This document shows positions 33,874 through 46,200 of a DNA stretch of 64,000 nt, piece after piece; the stretch's first letter is position 1; every line of letters starts with the position of its first letter. Under the pieces are notes generated by a model. The model saw only the letters and a list, made by a program, of their open reading frames with translations, had not been told where the DNA came from and made no database searches. The translations under genes were made by a program, and so were the position numbers. The stretch is from positions 6,610,843-6,674,842 of the forward strand of contig OY821748.1 of NCBI GenBank assembly GCA_963682055.1, read 5' to 3'. Source of the DNA: Primula veris (taxonomy: Eukaryota; Streptophyta; Magnoliopsida; Ericales; Primulaceae).

Positions 33874-36800
33874 TTACCTGAAAAGATAGTATATGACAAA
33901 GAAAGCGACTACGAAATATGCTGCAAGTTTACACATTCCCCTGTAAGATTTTTTCTCAATTACCTACAAAATCGAGAACATTAACACCTTAAACTAATTT
34001 TTAACATAGAGGCGTGGAAAACAAACATTAGATTATTTACCGTCTTATACCGATCCATTGTTGTTGACAAAATTCCCCTTGATGAGTCCATCCCATTACC
34101 CTGATTTAGAAACCCAATATGTTTTACAATGTTGAAATAATCCGTCCAAATAATGAATTATTTTTTCTGTACAGAAAAGCAATTCTTACCATCTGCTCTA
34201 GCATACGGTTATGAGTCTCCACCTCTCCGTGTATATCACCTGTTAACTGTCAAGTGAGTCAAATACCGCTTTAGAAAATATATTATCTTTTTTCATTATT
34301 AATTAGAATATTATTGCATTAAAAGATAACGACTCCATTTGCAAGTTCAAGCAAAAGCAGCAGGAAAATATCAAAAGTTCCCCTTCTTTATACAGGCAGT
34401 TAATAGTTATACATAAAGAGTACACAAACAGTGCATTTTACACTTTACAGTACACATAGTGGAGACCACAATACTATAATCATAAAAATACGTACAGTCT
34501 AGAATAAAATAATGACAAAATATTATGGGTAATAAGATAATGATAAAGAAAATATGGATTTGCTCATGCTTGACAGTTTTGGGTGACGGATTCTGTATTT
34601 TATCTCCTAACAAAAAATTTCCTCAGTAATTTCATTTCAATGTCATCAAAATTGAGAAACAAATACAGAAGCACTACTTGCAAGAAAACAAGACAAACAA
34701 AAACCAATCACATCATTATGCTGCTCGAAGTAAAGCAGAAAATGTGATGAATCCAGGGTAAGCTATATTTATCATAAGAGAGCAATCAAGGAGAAAGAAA
34801 AGGGAAATTTGTAAAGAAAACGAGGAGCAAAACTTACTCTCTTTAGAAAAGTGACTCTATCTTGCAGGCTGGTTATAGCTGTGTCATTACTGCTCTCATC
34901 GGCCCTAATACCACCTTCCTCAATGCTGTCATATCCATCAAGAAGTGAAGCTCTAGAGGAACGATAATCCCTGTAAATACGACAAAAAAACTGCTTACAA
35001 TCCAAGGAAAATTTGAAACAAAAGAGACAGTATGCAATAATCTACCTATCACCAACAAGCCACAGTTAGATATGAACAATATCATAAAGCACTCGTGTCA
35101 CAAAGTTAAGACACGAGAACACAAATACAAAAGTAGCTAAATTTATAATTTGTAGCCTATATAAATATTTATGATTTCTACTTGTCAAAAAAAAAAATTG
35201 ATTTCTGATCTATCACAATTATGCATATCTTTATTTGAGGCAATTTACTTCCTTTGCTTTTCAAATTATAATGTATAAGCAGAATCACTTTTCGAGGGAG
35301 CAAACCCATTAACGAAAGAAGTCAAGGCTGAGGAAGGCATGACCCAAAAATACACCAAACATGGAGGAATCGTCAAGATCCAACTTTACTTAATAGCAAG
35401 GGGGAGCTAAGAGGGGCTGGCAGAGTCTGCTCCATATTATGAAAAACCCTACTAGTCAGTGTATATTTTACAAATTAACTTATAAAAATAGTGGGTTAGC
35501 ACCCCTATATATTTTTTTTTGAAAATCCAGCACCCCATTTCCGCATCCTAGCCCCGCCACTGATTTTATTGAAATGTGGTAAGTAATTTTCCAAGAGATG
35601 TTTATAGGTGTAGGATAAGAATTAGACCAATGTGATATGTGTAGTATAAAAGTGAATATGGATCTTTACATCCATGGTCTTGTTTCGAGCTCAAATTAAC
35701 TCAACGAGAAGATGGGGATTACAGATCCATCGTCACTTCTAAAAGCACACGACTGCTAAGTATATTCATCATCTAAGCGTATATGTCAATGTATCTACTA
35801 CTAATAAATAATCTTAAGTGTGTTGATATATAGGAAAGATAGAAACATACGCCATAATAAGTTATGTAGGTTTACAATGAAAAACAGGAACTGTCTAAGA
35901 AGCAAAACAACAGACGGTAAGTCAGAAAACAAGTTTGACGATGCATTATACGCTTGATGCGCTAAATATTGTAAAAATGTAACTTCCTTCTTGATCAAAT
36001 GCAAGAACATGGGACACTTGAAAGTTAGATTTTCTCACCAGCACATTTTCTCGGTGAAAAAAAGTTCCCAAACATACCATTATGACGCTTGGCAATACAA
36101 ATAAAAGCCTACATGTCTTCCCAAACGTACCTTCTGATTCAAAAACGGAGACAGGTAGGGTGAGGAAACCCAATACTGGAAATATTGTTTAGAAATATAA
36201 GGAAAATGGGAAACGTCGATATTATATGTAGGCGACAGAAGGATAGGATTGTTCTTGACAAGTTTAGAGCCATATTGGAAAAGTGTACATATTAACAAGA
36301 TGATTAGGAGTTCAAAAAAATGATCGTTTGATAAATACTATAAACAGAACGTCTCTTATATAAAAAATTATTTACCCCGATTGAATTCTTACTTTCTCGA
36401 GTTACCTAATACTAATCTTGAAGCTAGTTTTGATTCCTAGCAAAGGAGGAACTAGCTAAAAAGGACTCCAGCACCCCCCGATATTGAGAAAAACCGATCT
36501 TTTACCATGCATCTTGATTATTATTTTATTTTATATTATAGATTTTAGCCTTTCAGCACTCCCCATAATTACGAAAAAAAACATTGCTACTTCCGCCACT
36601 TGTTCCGAGTCTTGAGAGCGAAAAGTATCAGTATTACAAATGGCCTCCGTCTTAATCTCAGAGAGAGTTTCCATAGAAACTATATGCTCAGATATATTTC
36701 ACCATCATAAATTTCTTCATTATTATTAGTAATGTCAACTAATCAGTCTTTTTAAAAGTCGAAAATATTGTCTAAAAGACTAAAACCCACTGTCAGATGA

Positions 36801-37849
36801 GATCTGTGTATAAACATGTCTATAGATCCCAATACTAGCATTGTTCTCTATATATTACCAGACGTAAATGCTAAATCATACTCCTATAAATCTTTTAAAT
36901 TACCTTATTCTCTATAGATTACCACATGTAAAAGTTGAATCATACTCCTATAAATCTTTTAAATTACATTATTCTCTATAGATTACCACATGTAAATGCT
37001 AAATCATACTCCTATAAATCTTTTAAAACAATATTGTTCTCTATAAATTACCACAAGTAAATGCGAAATCACACTCCAATAAATCTTTTAAGTAGCACTA
37101 TTTATCTATGGAATACCACATGTAAATGCTAAATCATACTCCTGAAAATAATTTATATAGCATTTATTATACTCTATAAATTACTACATGTAAAAGCTAA
37201 ATCATACTCCTATAAATCTTTCAAATAGCATTATTCTCTATGGAATACCACATGTGAATGCTAAATCATACTCCTGAAAATAATTTATATAGCATTTATT
37301 ATACTCTATAAATTACCACATTTAAATGCGAAATCACACTCCAATAATTCTTTGAAGTAGCATTATTTATCTATGGAATACCACATGTAAATGCTAAATC
37401 ATACTCCTGAAAATAATTTATATTGCATCTATTATACTCTATAAATTACCACATGTAAATGCGAAATCACACTCCAATAAATCTTTTAAGTAGCATTATT
37501 TATCTATGGAATACCACATGTAAATGCTAAATCATACTCCTGAAAATAATTTATATTGCATTTATTATACTCTATAAATTACCACAAGTAAATGCTGAAT
37601 CACGCTTCTATAAATCTTTTAAAAAAGTATAATTCAATAAACAATTACCACAAGTAAATGACTATTCAAAAATAAAAACGGAAATTTTAAAATTTTAAAT
37701 CCAATAAACCCAACAATTAAGAAGATGAAAAACTAATTCCAGGAAAACCCAGTAAAAAGATCACATTTTTTACAGATCCCATGTATTAAAATTGATAAAG
37801 AAATGATTCTGAGCAAAAAGGTATAGAAAAATAACCTGCGATTGTTCAT
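33874..37849 (-). CDS. Bet1-like Qc-SNARE (BET11/BET12 type)
   Basis: Minus-strand exons 37849-37836, 34970-34838, 34246-34190, 34100-34041 and 33963-33874 join in frame to 117 residues, the usual size of plant Bet1-like proteins (about 120). The protein starts MNNRRDYRSSRASLLDG, continues with EEGGIR, then LQDRVTFLKR (exon 2), LTGDIHGEVETHNRMLEQM (exon 3) and GMDSSRGIL (exon 4) of the SNARE helix. It ends in a tail anchor, about 17 hydrophobic residues before the C-terminal LFR. Family members act in ER-Golgi vesicle fusion, with the anchor in the membrane. Exons 2-5 are firm. Exon 1 (14 coding nt, donor GTTATT) is less certain but fits family start and phase exactly. It implies a 2865-bp intron 1 with a minisatellite. 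A 5'UTR intron ending at CTACAG just upstream is possible. Confidence 0.87.
35408..35561. repeat. dispersed repeat, GTGGCGG...GGGTGCTGG type
   Basis: An inverted GTGGCGGGGCTAGG end near 35561 and AGCACCCC blocks relate this segment to copies at 36431-36608 and 38032-38200. It lies within intron 1 of the Bet1-like gene. Confidence 0.5.
36431..36608 (-). repeat. dispersed repeat, inverted relative to 38032-38200
   Basis: The blocks AGAAAAACCGATCTTTTACC, ATGCATCTTG, GATTTTAGCCTTTCAGCAC and TTCCGCCACTTG reappear in inverted order and orientation at 38032-38200. It is probably an old transposon fragment, family not identified. Confidence 0.65.
36832..37622. repeat. minisatellite of about 12 units (62-66 bp) in Bet1-like intron 1
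   Basis: The unit contains CTCTATAAATTACCACATGT, AAATGCTAAATCATACTCC and TATAAATCTTTTAA. Two variants alternate, one with TATAAATCTTTTAAGTAGCA and one with TGAAAATAATTTATATAGCA, so part of the array has a dimer period of about 130 bp. Confidence 0.92.
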
Positions 37850-38254
37850 AATACAAACTGTAGATGCATCAAGCGATGGATGTTTATTTAATTTTGTTTT
37901 AATCTTTTTAAGACTTATTTTGCAAATATATTTAAGAAATATTTCAGTACTGATCCATGAAGTTTGGGATAACTTTTATTTGGTTCCAACTTTTTCAAAT
38001 GGAACATAAATCTCCTTAAACTTAATATTGACAGACAAGTGGCGGAACTAAAATTGAGTTTTTTTAGTAATTATGGTGGTGATGAAAGTCTAAAATTAAT
38101 AATAATAATAATAATAAAATGCATGGTGAAAGATCGGGTTTTTTCTGAATATGTGAGTACTGAAGTTCCTTTTGCCTAATGCTAGTTCCTTCTCCATAAT
38201 GACACCTCTATTTCTTAGATTATGAAGCATGTGATACTTTCAGTATTTTCATAG
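37850..38254. other. 5' flank of the Bet1-like gene with an inverted dispersed repeat
   Basis: It contains the copy at about 38032-38200 (GTGGCGGAACTAAAATTG at its left end) that pairs with 36431-36608. The promoter of the Bet1-like gene should lie here or further right; no clear TATA box was picked out. Confidence 0.5.
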
Positions 38255-38832
38255 TATTTTTGTGTTTATTAGATATTACTTTTCAATAACTTTAATTGAA
38301 ATGCATGGTGTGCATTATGATATCAGTTGATACAAACACTATAAGTTGAATCGGTTTTTAAGAATTGCGCTTACAAGGAGGGTCAACATGATTTTATACA
38401 CAACGTCGGACAGTAGGAGCTTTACCTGAAAGAACTAGTTATTTAGGAAGAAATTACTTATAGTAACTTTTTACTATTTCTCCTTTTCTTCGAACAAGTT
38501 TCGGTCTGGTAAGATTAATCTTTATGTGGCGGTTCGAATCGATTAGTGTGAATTGGTTGAAGAAAACAATCAACCATGTCTTCAAAAGATCAATCTATTT
38601 ATTAAATTAAGAAGAACGTGATAAAGTTGGTTTTTATTGTATTTTTGTTTATTAGATGTTACTTTTCAATATGGTGGGCATTATGATATCAGTTGATACA
38701 AACTATAGGTTTGAATCTGTTTTAATATACGCAACGTCGGAGAGTAGGAGCTCAACCCGAACAGGGTCAATTGGGTGAAGAAAACCATCACCTCGTCTTC
38801 AAAGGATCAGTATATAAAAACTTGGTTTTATT
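38255..38832. repeat. imperfect direct duplication
   Basis: The segment from 38255 (TTTATTAGATATTACTTTTC, ATTATGATATCAGTTGATAC, AACGTCGGACAGTAGGAGCT, GAAGAAAACAATCA) recurs from 38638 in the same order and is shorter because of deletions. Confidence 0.75.
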
Positions 38833-39710
38833 TCAGTACTAAGCTCTAAGCATAGAATTGTTTTTCAGATAAACGCAACAAACGAAACTTTCATATTTGG
38901 TGGATCATTAAATAGTAGCCTTGCCAATTCTAAGGCTATATACTACAAGTTATGCCACTCAAGCAATTTGCTCTCAAAAGCCTTGAATAGATGCTGAAAC
39001 AGGCAAAGTGCTCTCATTAATTGTTCTTTTTCGGGGCCTTCAAATTTTTGCCTTTTTGTTTTGAACCTTGTACTATCAAAAAAAGGGAAATATGTTCAGA
39101 AAACTTCAAGTTCAGCAAATTGGAAAACACATCAGCAAATAGCAGATGACAAGCAAGTTATATTTTGTATCTTCAGACAGACGATTTAAAAAAATTGAAA
39201 TATAAGACAAAGTTCTACTACTATTGTGAAATTTCTATCTATCTATCTAACTAACGTTTTAAATAACTGATGAGAAGTGTCTATAGAGAAAATTAAAGAA
39301 AGTTTCTGAACAATAGTAGCCGAACGAATGTTTCTTTTCACACTGAAGAACTAATTAACAAATGCAACTATGATCTATCATATGTTTGTGGCTTGTCTGA
39401 TAAATCAAAATAATTAGGATACACCACCTTTATTTCAAGGAGAAAAAAAAGTAGGATACACCAGTGTTTGCCAAGGACAAAGTACAAAGACATTTGAATT
39501 TCGTAGTAACTATATTTAGTTCCCACAGGCAATGTTTTAAATAACATATCATACATAACTCAATAGTCATGCCTTAGTCTTCGAAAGTTATAAGGAATCA
39601 GATCTTCACCTGCTACAATTACTAGACTTCCATAAACTACAATACGTATGGTTCCGTTTTCTTTATAAAGTAATGGCTCATTATTAACTTTCTGGATAAC
39701 CCATTACTAA
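38833..39710. other. intergenic, no gene seen
   Basis: No coding exon or repeat boundary recognised. Confidence 0.45.
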
Positions 39711-40461
39711 CAACTCTAGAACAAATGAGAAACATCATATGCAAGTGTAAGAAAATAAAAAGAGATGGTTAATCATCATAAAGGGATCGAGTGATTCCAA
39801 AGAAAGAAGAAGGTGAATGAATTCCCAAACCTGCAGTTAAGAACCATTAATAAACAATAATGCCGGATAGCATAAGCAGGCCTCTGGTTGTCCCTGTATG
39901 ACCGGAAAAGTATGAAAGAACAAAAACAACAAACAGCAAAATAATAATAATAAACCGATATAGTGCAATATAGAAGAGCCCAGACCGAAGGGCTAAAAGA
40001 CTAAAACCGGCCTGCGTCTCTGCTTAACAGGAATCAGAGATATTTTATCAACAAGATCTTAAATGCAAGAGATAAATCATGAGTATCAACTCTAGAACAA
40101 ATAAGAAACATTATATGCAAAGTGTAACAAAATAAAAGAGACGATTAATCTCCATAATGGGATCGAGTGATTCCAAAGTAGGATGAAGGTGAATTCCCAA
40201 ACCTGCAGTGAAGTACTATTAATAAACAATAATGCCGGATAGCATAAACAGGCCTTTTGTTGTCCCTGTGTCACTGTATGACCGGACAAAAGTATGAAAG
40301 AACAAAAACAACAAACAGCAAAATAATAATAATAAACCGATATAGTGCAAAATAGAAGAGCCCAGACCGAAGGGTTAAAAGAGTAAAACCGGCCTGCGTC
40401 CCTGCTTAGCAGGAACCGGAGATATTTTATCAACAAATTTTTAAATGCAAGAGATAATTAT
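39711..40461. repeat. tandem duplication of a 375-bp segment
   Basis: 39711-40087 and 40088-40461 are head-to-tail copies, about 90% alike by eye. Both start AACTCTAGAACAAAT, share CAATAATGCCGGATAGCATA and GAGCCCAGACCGAAGGG, and end at AAATGCAAGAGATAA. Copy two has a short extra TGTCACTG stretch. It is non-coding as far as can be seen. Confidence 0.9.
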
Positions 40462-41114
40462 TGTGAAAGTAACTTATACATGGTTATTCTCGAAAGCTTC
40501 GTAAGAACAACTTAAAAGAGTACTTCGTAAGAATGATATACAGCTTAGTTATATTTAGCTTCATAAGAATCCACCAAGAAGTGCTTCTACAGGAGATGAT
40601 GCCCTAGTCACTTCAATACAACTTCCAAAATTTTAAATAATTTGGATCCCATTTCCAAATTACTCCATAAGTTTATAAACAAAGACTATATATCATTCTC
40701 TTCCAAATGCAGAACACTTGGTAACAGCACACACATTTTAGTGTAAGGAAAAGGGACAAACAGAAAAATCAATTGATTTTTACTTCTGAACAAATTTGAT
40801 ACAAGAAAATCGAAAACTCGACACCAATGATAAACAAGAAAAGAAATTTTAAAAAATATTCTAAGAGCTCATAAGAAAATAAGCACTTGTTTGCTTGCTC
40901 TATAACTTGTTGAAGATATGTACTCTAGAAGACACAGCAGTAAAGTACATAAATCAACAGAGCATTTTACAACAAGATCATCCCCTTGTACGCAAAGGCC
41001 CTGATATTCACAAAGCATCAAACTCAGACTTGTTTGTCTTTGTACAAGTAATCAAAAGCCAAGGAAATCACCAAGAGATTCAAAACTATCATCTGAAATA
41101 TAGCTTAATAAGCC
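40462..41114. other. 3' flank of the DUF668 gene
   Basis: Probably includes the 3'UTR of the minus-strand gene that ends at 41115. The 81-codon frame at 40895 (+) is a chance frame across this UTR. Confidence 0.45.
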
Positions 41115-42842
41115 TCAATATTGCTTTTGCCAATCCATAAAGTCTTCAAAATCAAAACTACTAGCACAATCCAACAACGCATTTTGCTGCTGTTCATATC
41201 GACAAATATAGTTTAACCCAACCAAAAGCTCACAAATAGCCGCTTCCGTCTTCTCCCTATCAGCAAAATAAATAGTCTGCAACAAGAGCACATTAATACG
41301 CGTAACAATTTGCTGCTGCTCGAAATTCCGCTCACTTTGCCACCTAATCATATTATGTGCCAATGGAGAAAGCCACTTCAGTATCCCATCAAGCCTATCT
41401 TTCCAATCATGGGCTAGAGGAGCATCATATATAGCCAAGTCTTTGATATAAGACTTCATTTTATTCTTCAAACACACCCTTAAACTATTAGGTAGCATCT
41501 GATACAGATCATCTCTAGCTTCTTCCCCAACCAAATGTGGATATTTAAACAATTTTTCAATAATAAGAATTATATTTGCATAAAGTAAACCCAAACCCGA
41601 ACCACCAATAGTAGAAACAGGAGCATGTAATGCTAAACGACTCTTTGGACCAAATTGAGAATTGTTTAACACACTGCTTTTTCTTTGTATTTGATCAAAC
41701 CCGAAAAAGACCCCACTTCTAGTCCGAGTAGAACAAGTGGAATAACTCGGTATCTCCCTCTTCATAGAGCTAGTGACACTACTACAACAACCCGATACCT
41801 GACTGTGCCGGTCGTCGTGACTTTCTCTCTCGTCGTCTACTTTTGCACCCGAGCTACTCAAACTCAAACATTCCATAAAAAGCCTCCCAGGTCCCATTCC
41901 ACAAGCTACACTAGCACCTTGCAAATGAACCATATTCAACTCGCCCCTATGCGATGTAATACACGGACTCATACGAATCTCTTTCTTATCTTTCACAACT
42001 TTCTCAATCAGCCCCGAGAAATCACATCCGTCGCTCGGTCTTAGCCTGTTAGAACTCATCTCAATCAGACCAGATTTCTCCCCGAATTCGCCAACACAAC
42101 CCAACTCAGCACCCAAAAACGAATCCCCGAACACCACACATACACGCGAATACAACGTACACACAGTCCTCGCGAGTATCTCCACAATCTTATCATAGTT
42201 CTGGTTCCAAATAGACACGTCTTTCAAATGCTTAACGTCCTGCTTCTGCCACGTCACCTTCTGCTGGAAAGCCCTTCGGCTCTCCTCATGCTGATTATTC
42301 TGGAACTTCTTCTCTGCCTGCTCGAGCTCGTTCAACACCGCCAGCTCAGCATACAAGTTCGAGGTGGACACCACGTAACGTTCCATCTTCTTGACCATAC
42401 CCTCCATATCCTTAACCAAAAATCCCAACTTTTTCGTATTGATAACACCGTTCACTATATCACCATACACATGCTCAAACCCTCTTAAAGCCGGGATCGA
42501 GCACTTTTTCCCTAATCTAGAAACCACACTCGCGACTCTACTCAACTCGTCTAGCTTCTCCGCTAACGCCAGTTGTAAAAGGTACCCCTCGTCTGAAGAC
42601 ACCAAATCCCTAACCCCCTGGGAGCTAAAGATCTCGTCTTTTAGCCTTAAAACCTCTCGACCGGACAAAGATTTATGCAACTGGATGGTTTTCGACATAA
42701 CGTTTGCTACCTCAAAAGATAAAATTCCAATCTTTTCTTTATTTTCGAGGCTTTTGCTCTTCGAGGGCTCGGCCGAAAGGGCTTGTTTCAAGTTTGTGCT
42801 GACGTGGCTCCCCATTTTGATTATCCAAGGCTCAACCACCAT
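41115..42842 (-). CDS. DUF3475/DUF668 protein, PSK SIMULATOR-like
   Basis: A single uninterrupted reading frame of 575 codons. I chose the ATG at 42842 (MVVEPWIIKMG) over the one seven codons upstream because family members begin that way. Residues 37-97 match DUF3475 (KIGILSFEVANVMSKTIQLH). Residues 409-497 match DUF668 (VSTIGGSGLGLLYANIILII, then YQMLPNSLRVCLKNKM). A Ser-rich linker (326-400) separates the two. There is no signal peptide or membrane segment. Arabidopsis relatives are the PSI proteins and the shorter At3g23160/At5g51670-type group; PSI1 acts with phytosulfokine signalling in growth, but the role of this branch is not established. The lack of introns fits the short group as I recall it. 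Confidence 0.92.
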   Translation of the reverse strand: MVVEPWIIKMGSHVSTNLKQALSAEPSKSKSLENKEKIGILSFEVANVMSKTIQLHKSLSGREVLRLKDEIFSSQGVRDLVSSDEGYLLQLALAEKLDELSRVASVVSRLGKKCSIPALRGFEHVYGDIVNGVINTKKLGFLVKDMEGMVKKMERYVVSTSNLYAELAVLNELEQAEKKFQNNQHEESRRAFQQKVTWQKQDVKHLKDVSIWNQNYDKIVEILARTVCTLYSRVCVVFGDSFLGAELGCVGEFGEKSGLIEMSSNRLRPSDGCDFSGLIEKVVKDKKEIRMSPCITSHRGELNMVHLQGASVACGMGPGRLFMECLSLSSSGAKVDDERESHDDRHSQVSGCCSSVTSSMKREIPSYSTCSTRTRSGVFFGFDQIQRKSSVLNNSQFGPKSRLALHAPVSTIGGSGLGLLYANIILIIEKLFKYPHLVGEEARDDLYQMLPNSLRVCLKNKMKSYIKDLAIYDAPLAHDWKDRLDGILKWLSPLAHNMIRWQSERNFEQQQIVTRINVLLLQTIYFADREKTEAAICELLVGLNYICRYEQQQNALLDCASSFDFEDFMDWQKQY

Positions 42843-43139
42843 TTTTCTCTCCAATTTTTTCAAATTTTTTTATCAAACTCCCTTAGTAAATTTAAGGTTT
42901 TGACTTTTGAGATCTATTTGACCCAAAACCACACTAATTATGCATTATACATAATGGGTATCAGCTAATTTCTCGAATTAACATAATTTAATTCGAGTTT
43001 GAGCTGATTTAAGTAACTGGGTTTTGCTACTAAGTTAGAACTCAAATTGAACCAAATTGAATTAAATTTTGGTAATTTGTATGAGTATAAGAACACACCT
43101 GTGAGTGAGAAAATCTGAATTATAACTCAAATGCGCGTG

Positions 43140-43210
43140 ACAATTTCAACTGTGATATATAGTATTATATATATATAGATATATAGACATATATATATAG
43201 AGAGAGAGAG
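43140..43210 (-). promoter_or_regulatory. probable promoter of the DUF668 gene
   Basis: Read on the minus strand, a CT microsatellite is followed by several TATATA runs (43154-43199), about 300-350 bp upstream of the ATG. AT-richness makes this a weak call. Confidence 0.4.
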
Positions 43211-46200
43211 AAGGGCAGGTGGTGTTGGAATGTATTACGTTTGCAAGTTTGACCCTTTTTGGGTTTTTAATTAGTATCGATTATGTAATGTATTAATTTA
43301 AATTGATGGGTGAATGAACTACACCATTTTATACTAATAGTCCTTGTTTAATTGTTACAGAATTTCATTTAGTTCCTTTCTTGTTTATTTGAACTTTTTC
43401 ACTCTTTCAATTTAGTAAGTTCGAGATGATGAGCCTTTTTTGTGATTTGTAATTGTAAGCATATTCAATTTGGATGGAACTCCCGTTCCAATTTTACAGA
43501 ATCACCAAACATATTGGTATATGTTGTGACTTTTGAGTAATGTGACATGTCAATACTGAATCGGGATGGTTAAAATAGAAGCAATTATATTTCAAGCATA
43601 TGTTACTAATTGTAGTCTTGACTTCCCGTCTCTCCCAATATTATCTCCATGAATCAAATTAACGACGAAAAACTAAAGAATTGAAGAAAAAAATAATAGT
43701 GACAATTGTAACTTGATCATTTTATTAAGTAAAACTTAAATTATCATCTATTATTACATTTAACTTACCAGATCTTTTAGTTGTGAACACATAAACATAA
43801 ATAAGAATATGCACCGTATATATTACATGCGGTGGTTATATAATGTTCGATTATATCCATGAGCCATGAGGTAATCATAATTCACAATGTCAAATATGGA
43901 TATTTCTAGGACATAAATTGCTAGTACTAAAAAGAAAAGGATCAAATGGAAACCTCAATAAAATAGACACATACCTTTAGTTTAATTCACTATTTTGAAT
44001 ATTTTTCCCTTTTGACTTTTACGAACAGTACTAATCTATTTTTGGTCAGCATCATAACTAAACCTTCAAAGAGATCAAATGCTGATTATGATTAGTTTGA
44101 CTCGAGACGAGGGAAATTTATATTCCACTTATACGGATTACGGAATAGATTATAATTTTGGATTTTAGGGCTATTTCATATTTTTATTTGACATACCGTA
44201 TATGGTGTTATAAAAAATGTACGGTTTACAATGATACACTTTATAAAAAGGTAATATGAACCAAAAACATAAAATTTATCAAATCAATTTTTTTTGTGTA
44301 AATTTGTCTAAATTTTGTTTTTATTTTGAGAGATTGTTAGAACTGACCAAATTTATTTTATGTAAATTTTTAAGGATAAGACATTTAGTTTTTTTATTAA
44401 AAAAATCATGTTTAATTTGAAAAAAAATATTCACTATTTTAATTGATATGACCAATATTGAGTTTTTACGAAATGCAGGGACTGTTCTGCAATTTCTAAA
44501 AACTTCAGCAAACCGTAGATTAAATGTACGGTTTGCACTGAATCACAACAAACCGTAGATTTAATCTACGATTTTTGTGTTTTTTCAGAAATAATATAGT
44601 ACAAAAATTCAGCCTCATTTATTAAAGCATCTCATTCAAGTCACATATTATGTCAATTGTTGTCAAAATTAGTACTACTAATTGGGTAACTATTTTGTGC
44701 AGTTATTTGGTTAAGCGGTACGATGTTCGGTCATTTTTACAATCATTAAATTAAAAAATGAAGGGTTAGATGATATCTTTTTAATAACTAATTTAATTTT
44801 TCAATTTTTATTATATATTAGACAAATTATGATTTAATAAATTAAAAACAAATTTTACAACACAATAAAAACTCAAATAAAAATATAAAACTTTATTATG
44901 TACTACCATCAATTTAATTATTAATTAAAATTTGAAAAAAAAATAACAATTGAATATTTATTTTTGAAAATGAAATTTTGTGCCGTTTAATTGATTGATA
45001 AAATAAAAACTCGTAATAATGAGTTAGCTTATGTGTCAAATTAAAACTTGAAAAGTTTTAAGTCAACCCAAAATCAGACATAACCATTACTTGATTTTAT
45101 CTATATAATATAAATAAAAAACTCTCTTTTTACAACACTACCAATTTGCTAGATAGTGGTAAATATTCATTATTTGGCATATATATTATATATAGGAAGT
45201 AACCAGAGCCAATTAATAACTTAAGAAGGTCATAGCTAGCTCTTCTCTTCAATTTTGATGAAACATTCATCTTCTAGCTAGGTTTACTAAAGATCTTTTT
45301 ACTACAGCAAATTTGGACTCTCTCTGCAACTATATAAATTTTATTTACATAATTCAACCTCTTATATGTGAAACCAAGAAACCATGTGTGTGCCCTGGAA
45401 ACTAATTAAAGGAATGGACAAAACTGGAATGGTCCCCCATAAGCTAAGGATTTTTAAATACAATTGAACTTCCAAGATAAGCGTATACTCGTGTACTTAT
45501 TTGTTTTACTTATAGTTATTTCTCTAGAAATCTGACATTACGTACAGAAGATTGTGTATATTAATTTCATGCAAAAAAGAAGCGGAAGTGTCATGGTTAT
45601 CAGAAATCTTTTAAATCCTGAAAACTTTCGGTAAGGAAAATCTTTTTCTAGGCCTAGATTTCTGAATTCCCTATCAATGTCGCGCTTCTGAAAAGCGACG
45701 CGTAACTCTGAGGAGTTACGAGTTATACCGGATCCGGGTAGTGTTTTGAAAAAGTCAATTCTCATAACTCTAAGCTAGAGTCTGTACTCGAGTTACGAGA
45801 ATTTGACTGGATTCCGTAAGATTACTTTGTTTTAGGATTTCTTTTTTTGCTAAGATTTGTATGCTGGTTTTTATGTTTGCTTATTAATTTTGAATATTGT
45901 TTTTTATTATGTTATTTCGTTACATTGAATATGTATATTTACATTTAGTTATTTTTCTATTGTATAACATAACAATAATATTTGTGTACCAAACATAACT
46001 CATTTTAATTTCTGAAAACAAAAAAAGTACTGTGTTTGAAGTTTTTGTAGGAGACTAAAGTTTCTTGAATATGAAAGTTTTGTGTGTATGGAGAGAGGAT
46101 TTAGAGTTGAAAATGGTACTAATATTTATACTGATGATATTTTTTGGATGTTGCAATATAAGATCATTTTCAAGCACTACAAGACCATGATCTATTCTTT

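Noticed and set aside
34873..35085. A first exon of the Bet1-like gene with donor at about 35044
   Set aside because: The phase does not fit exon 2, whereas the candidate at 37836-37849 fits both phase and the family N-terminus.
36120..36173. MGFLTLPVSVFESE exon with a GTACGT donor as first SNARE exon
   Set aside because: It would end in the wrong phase and the residues do not resemble Bet1-like N-termini.
41685..42903. Plus-strand frames of 86-170 codons opposite the DUF668 gene
   Set aside because: They overlap a 575-codon minus-strand gene with two recognised domains.
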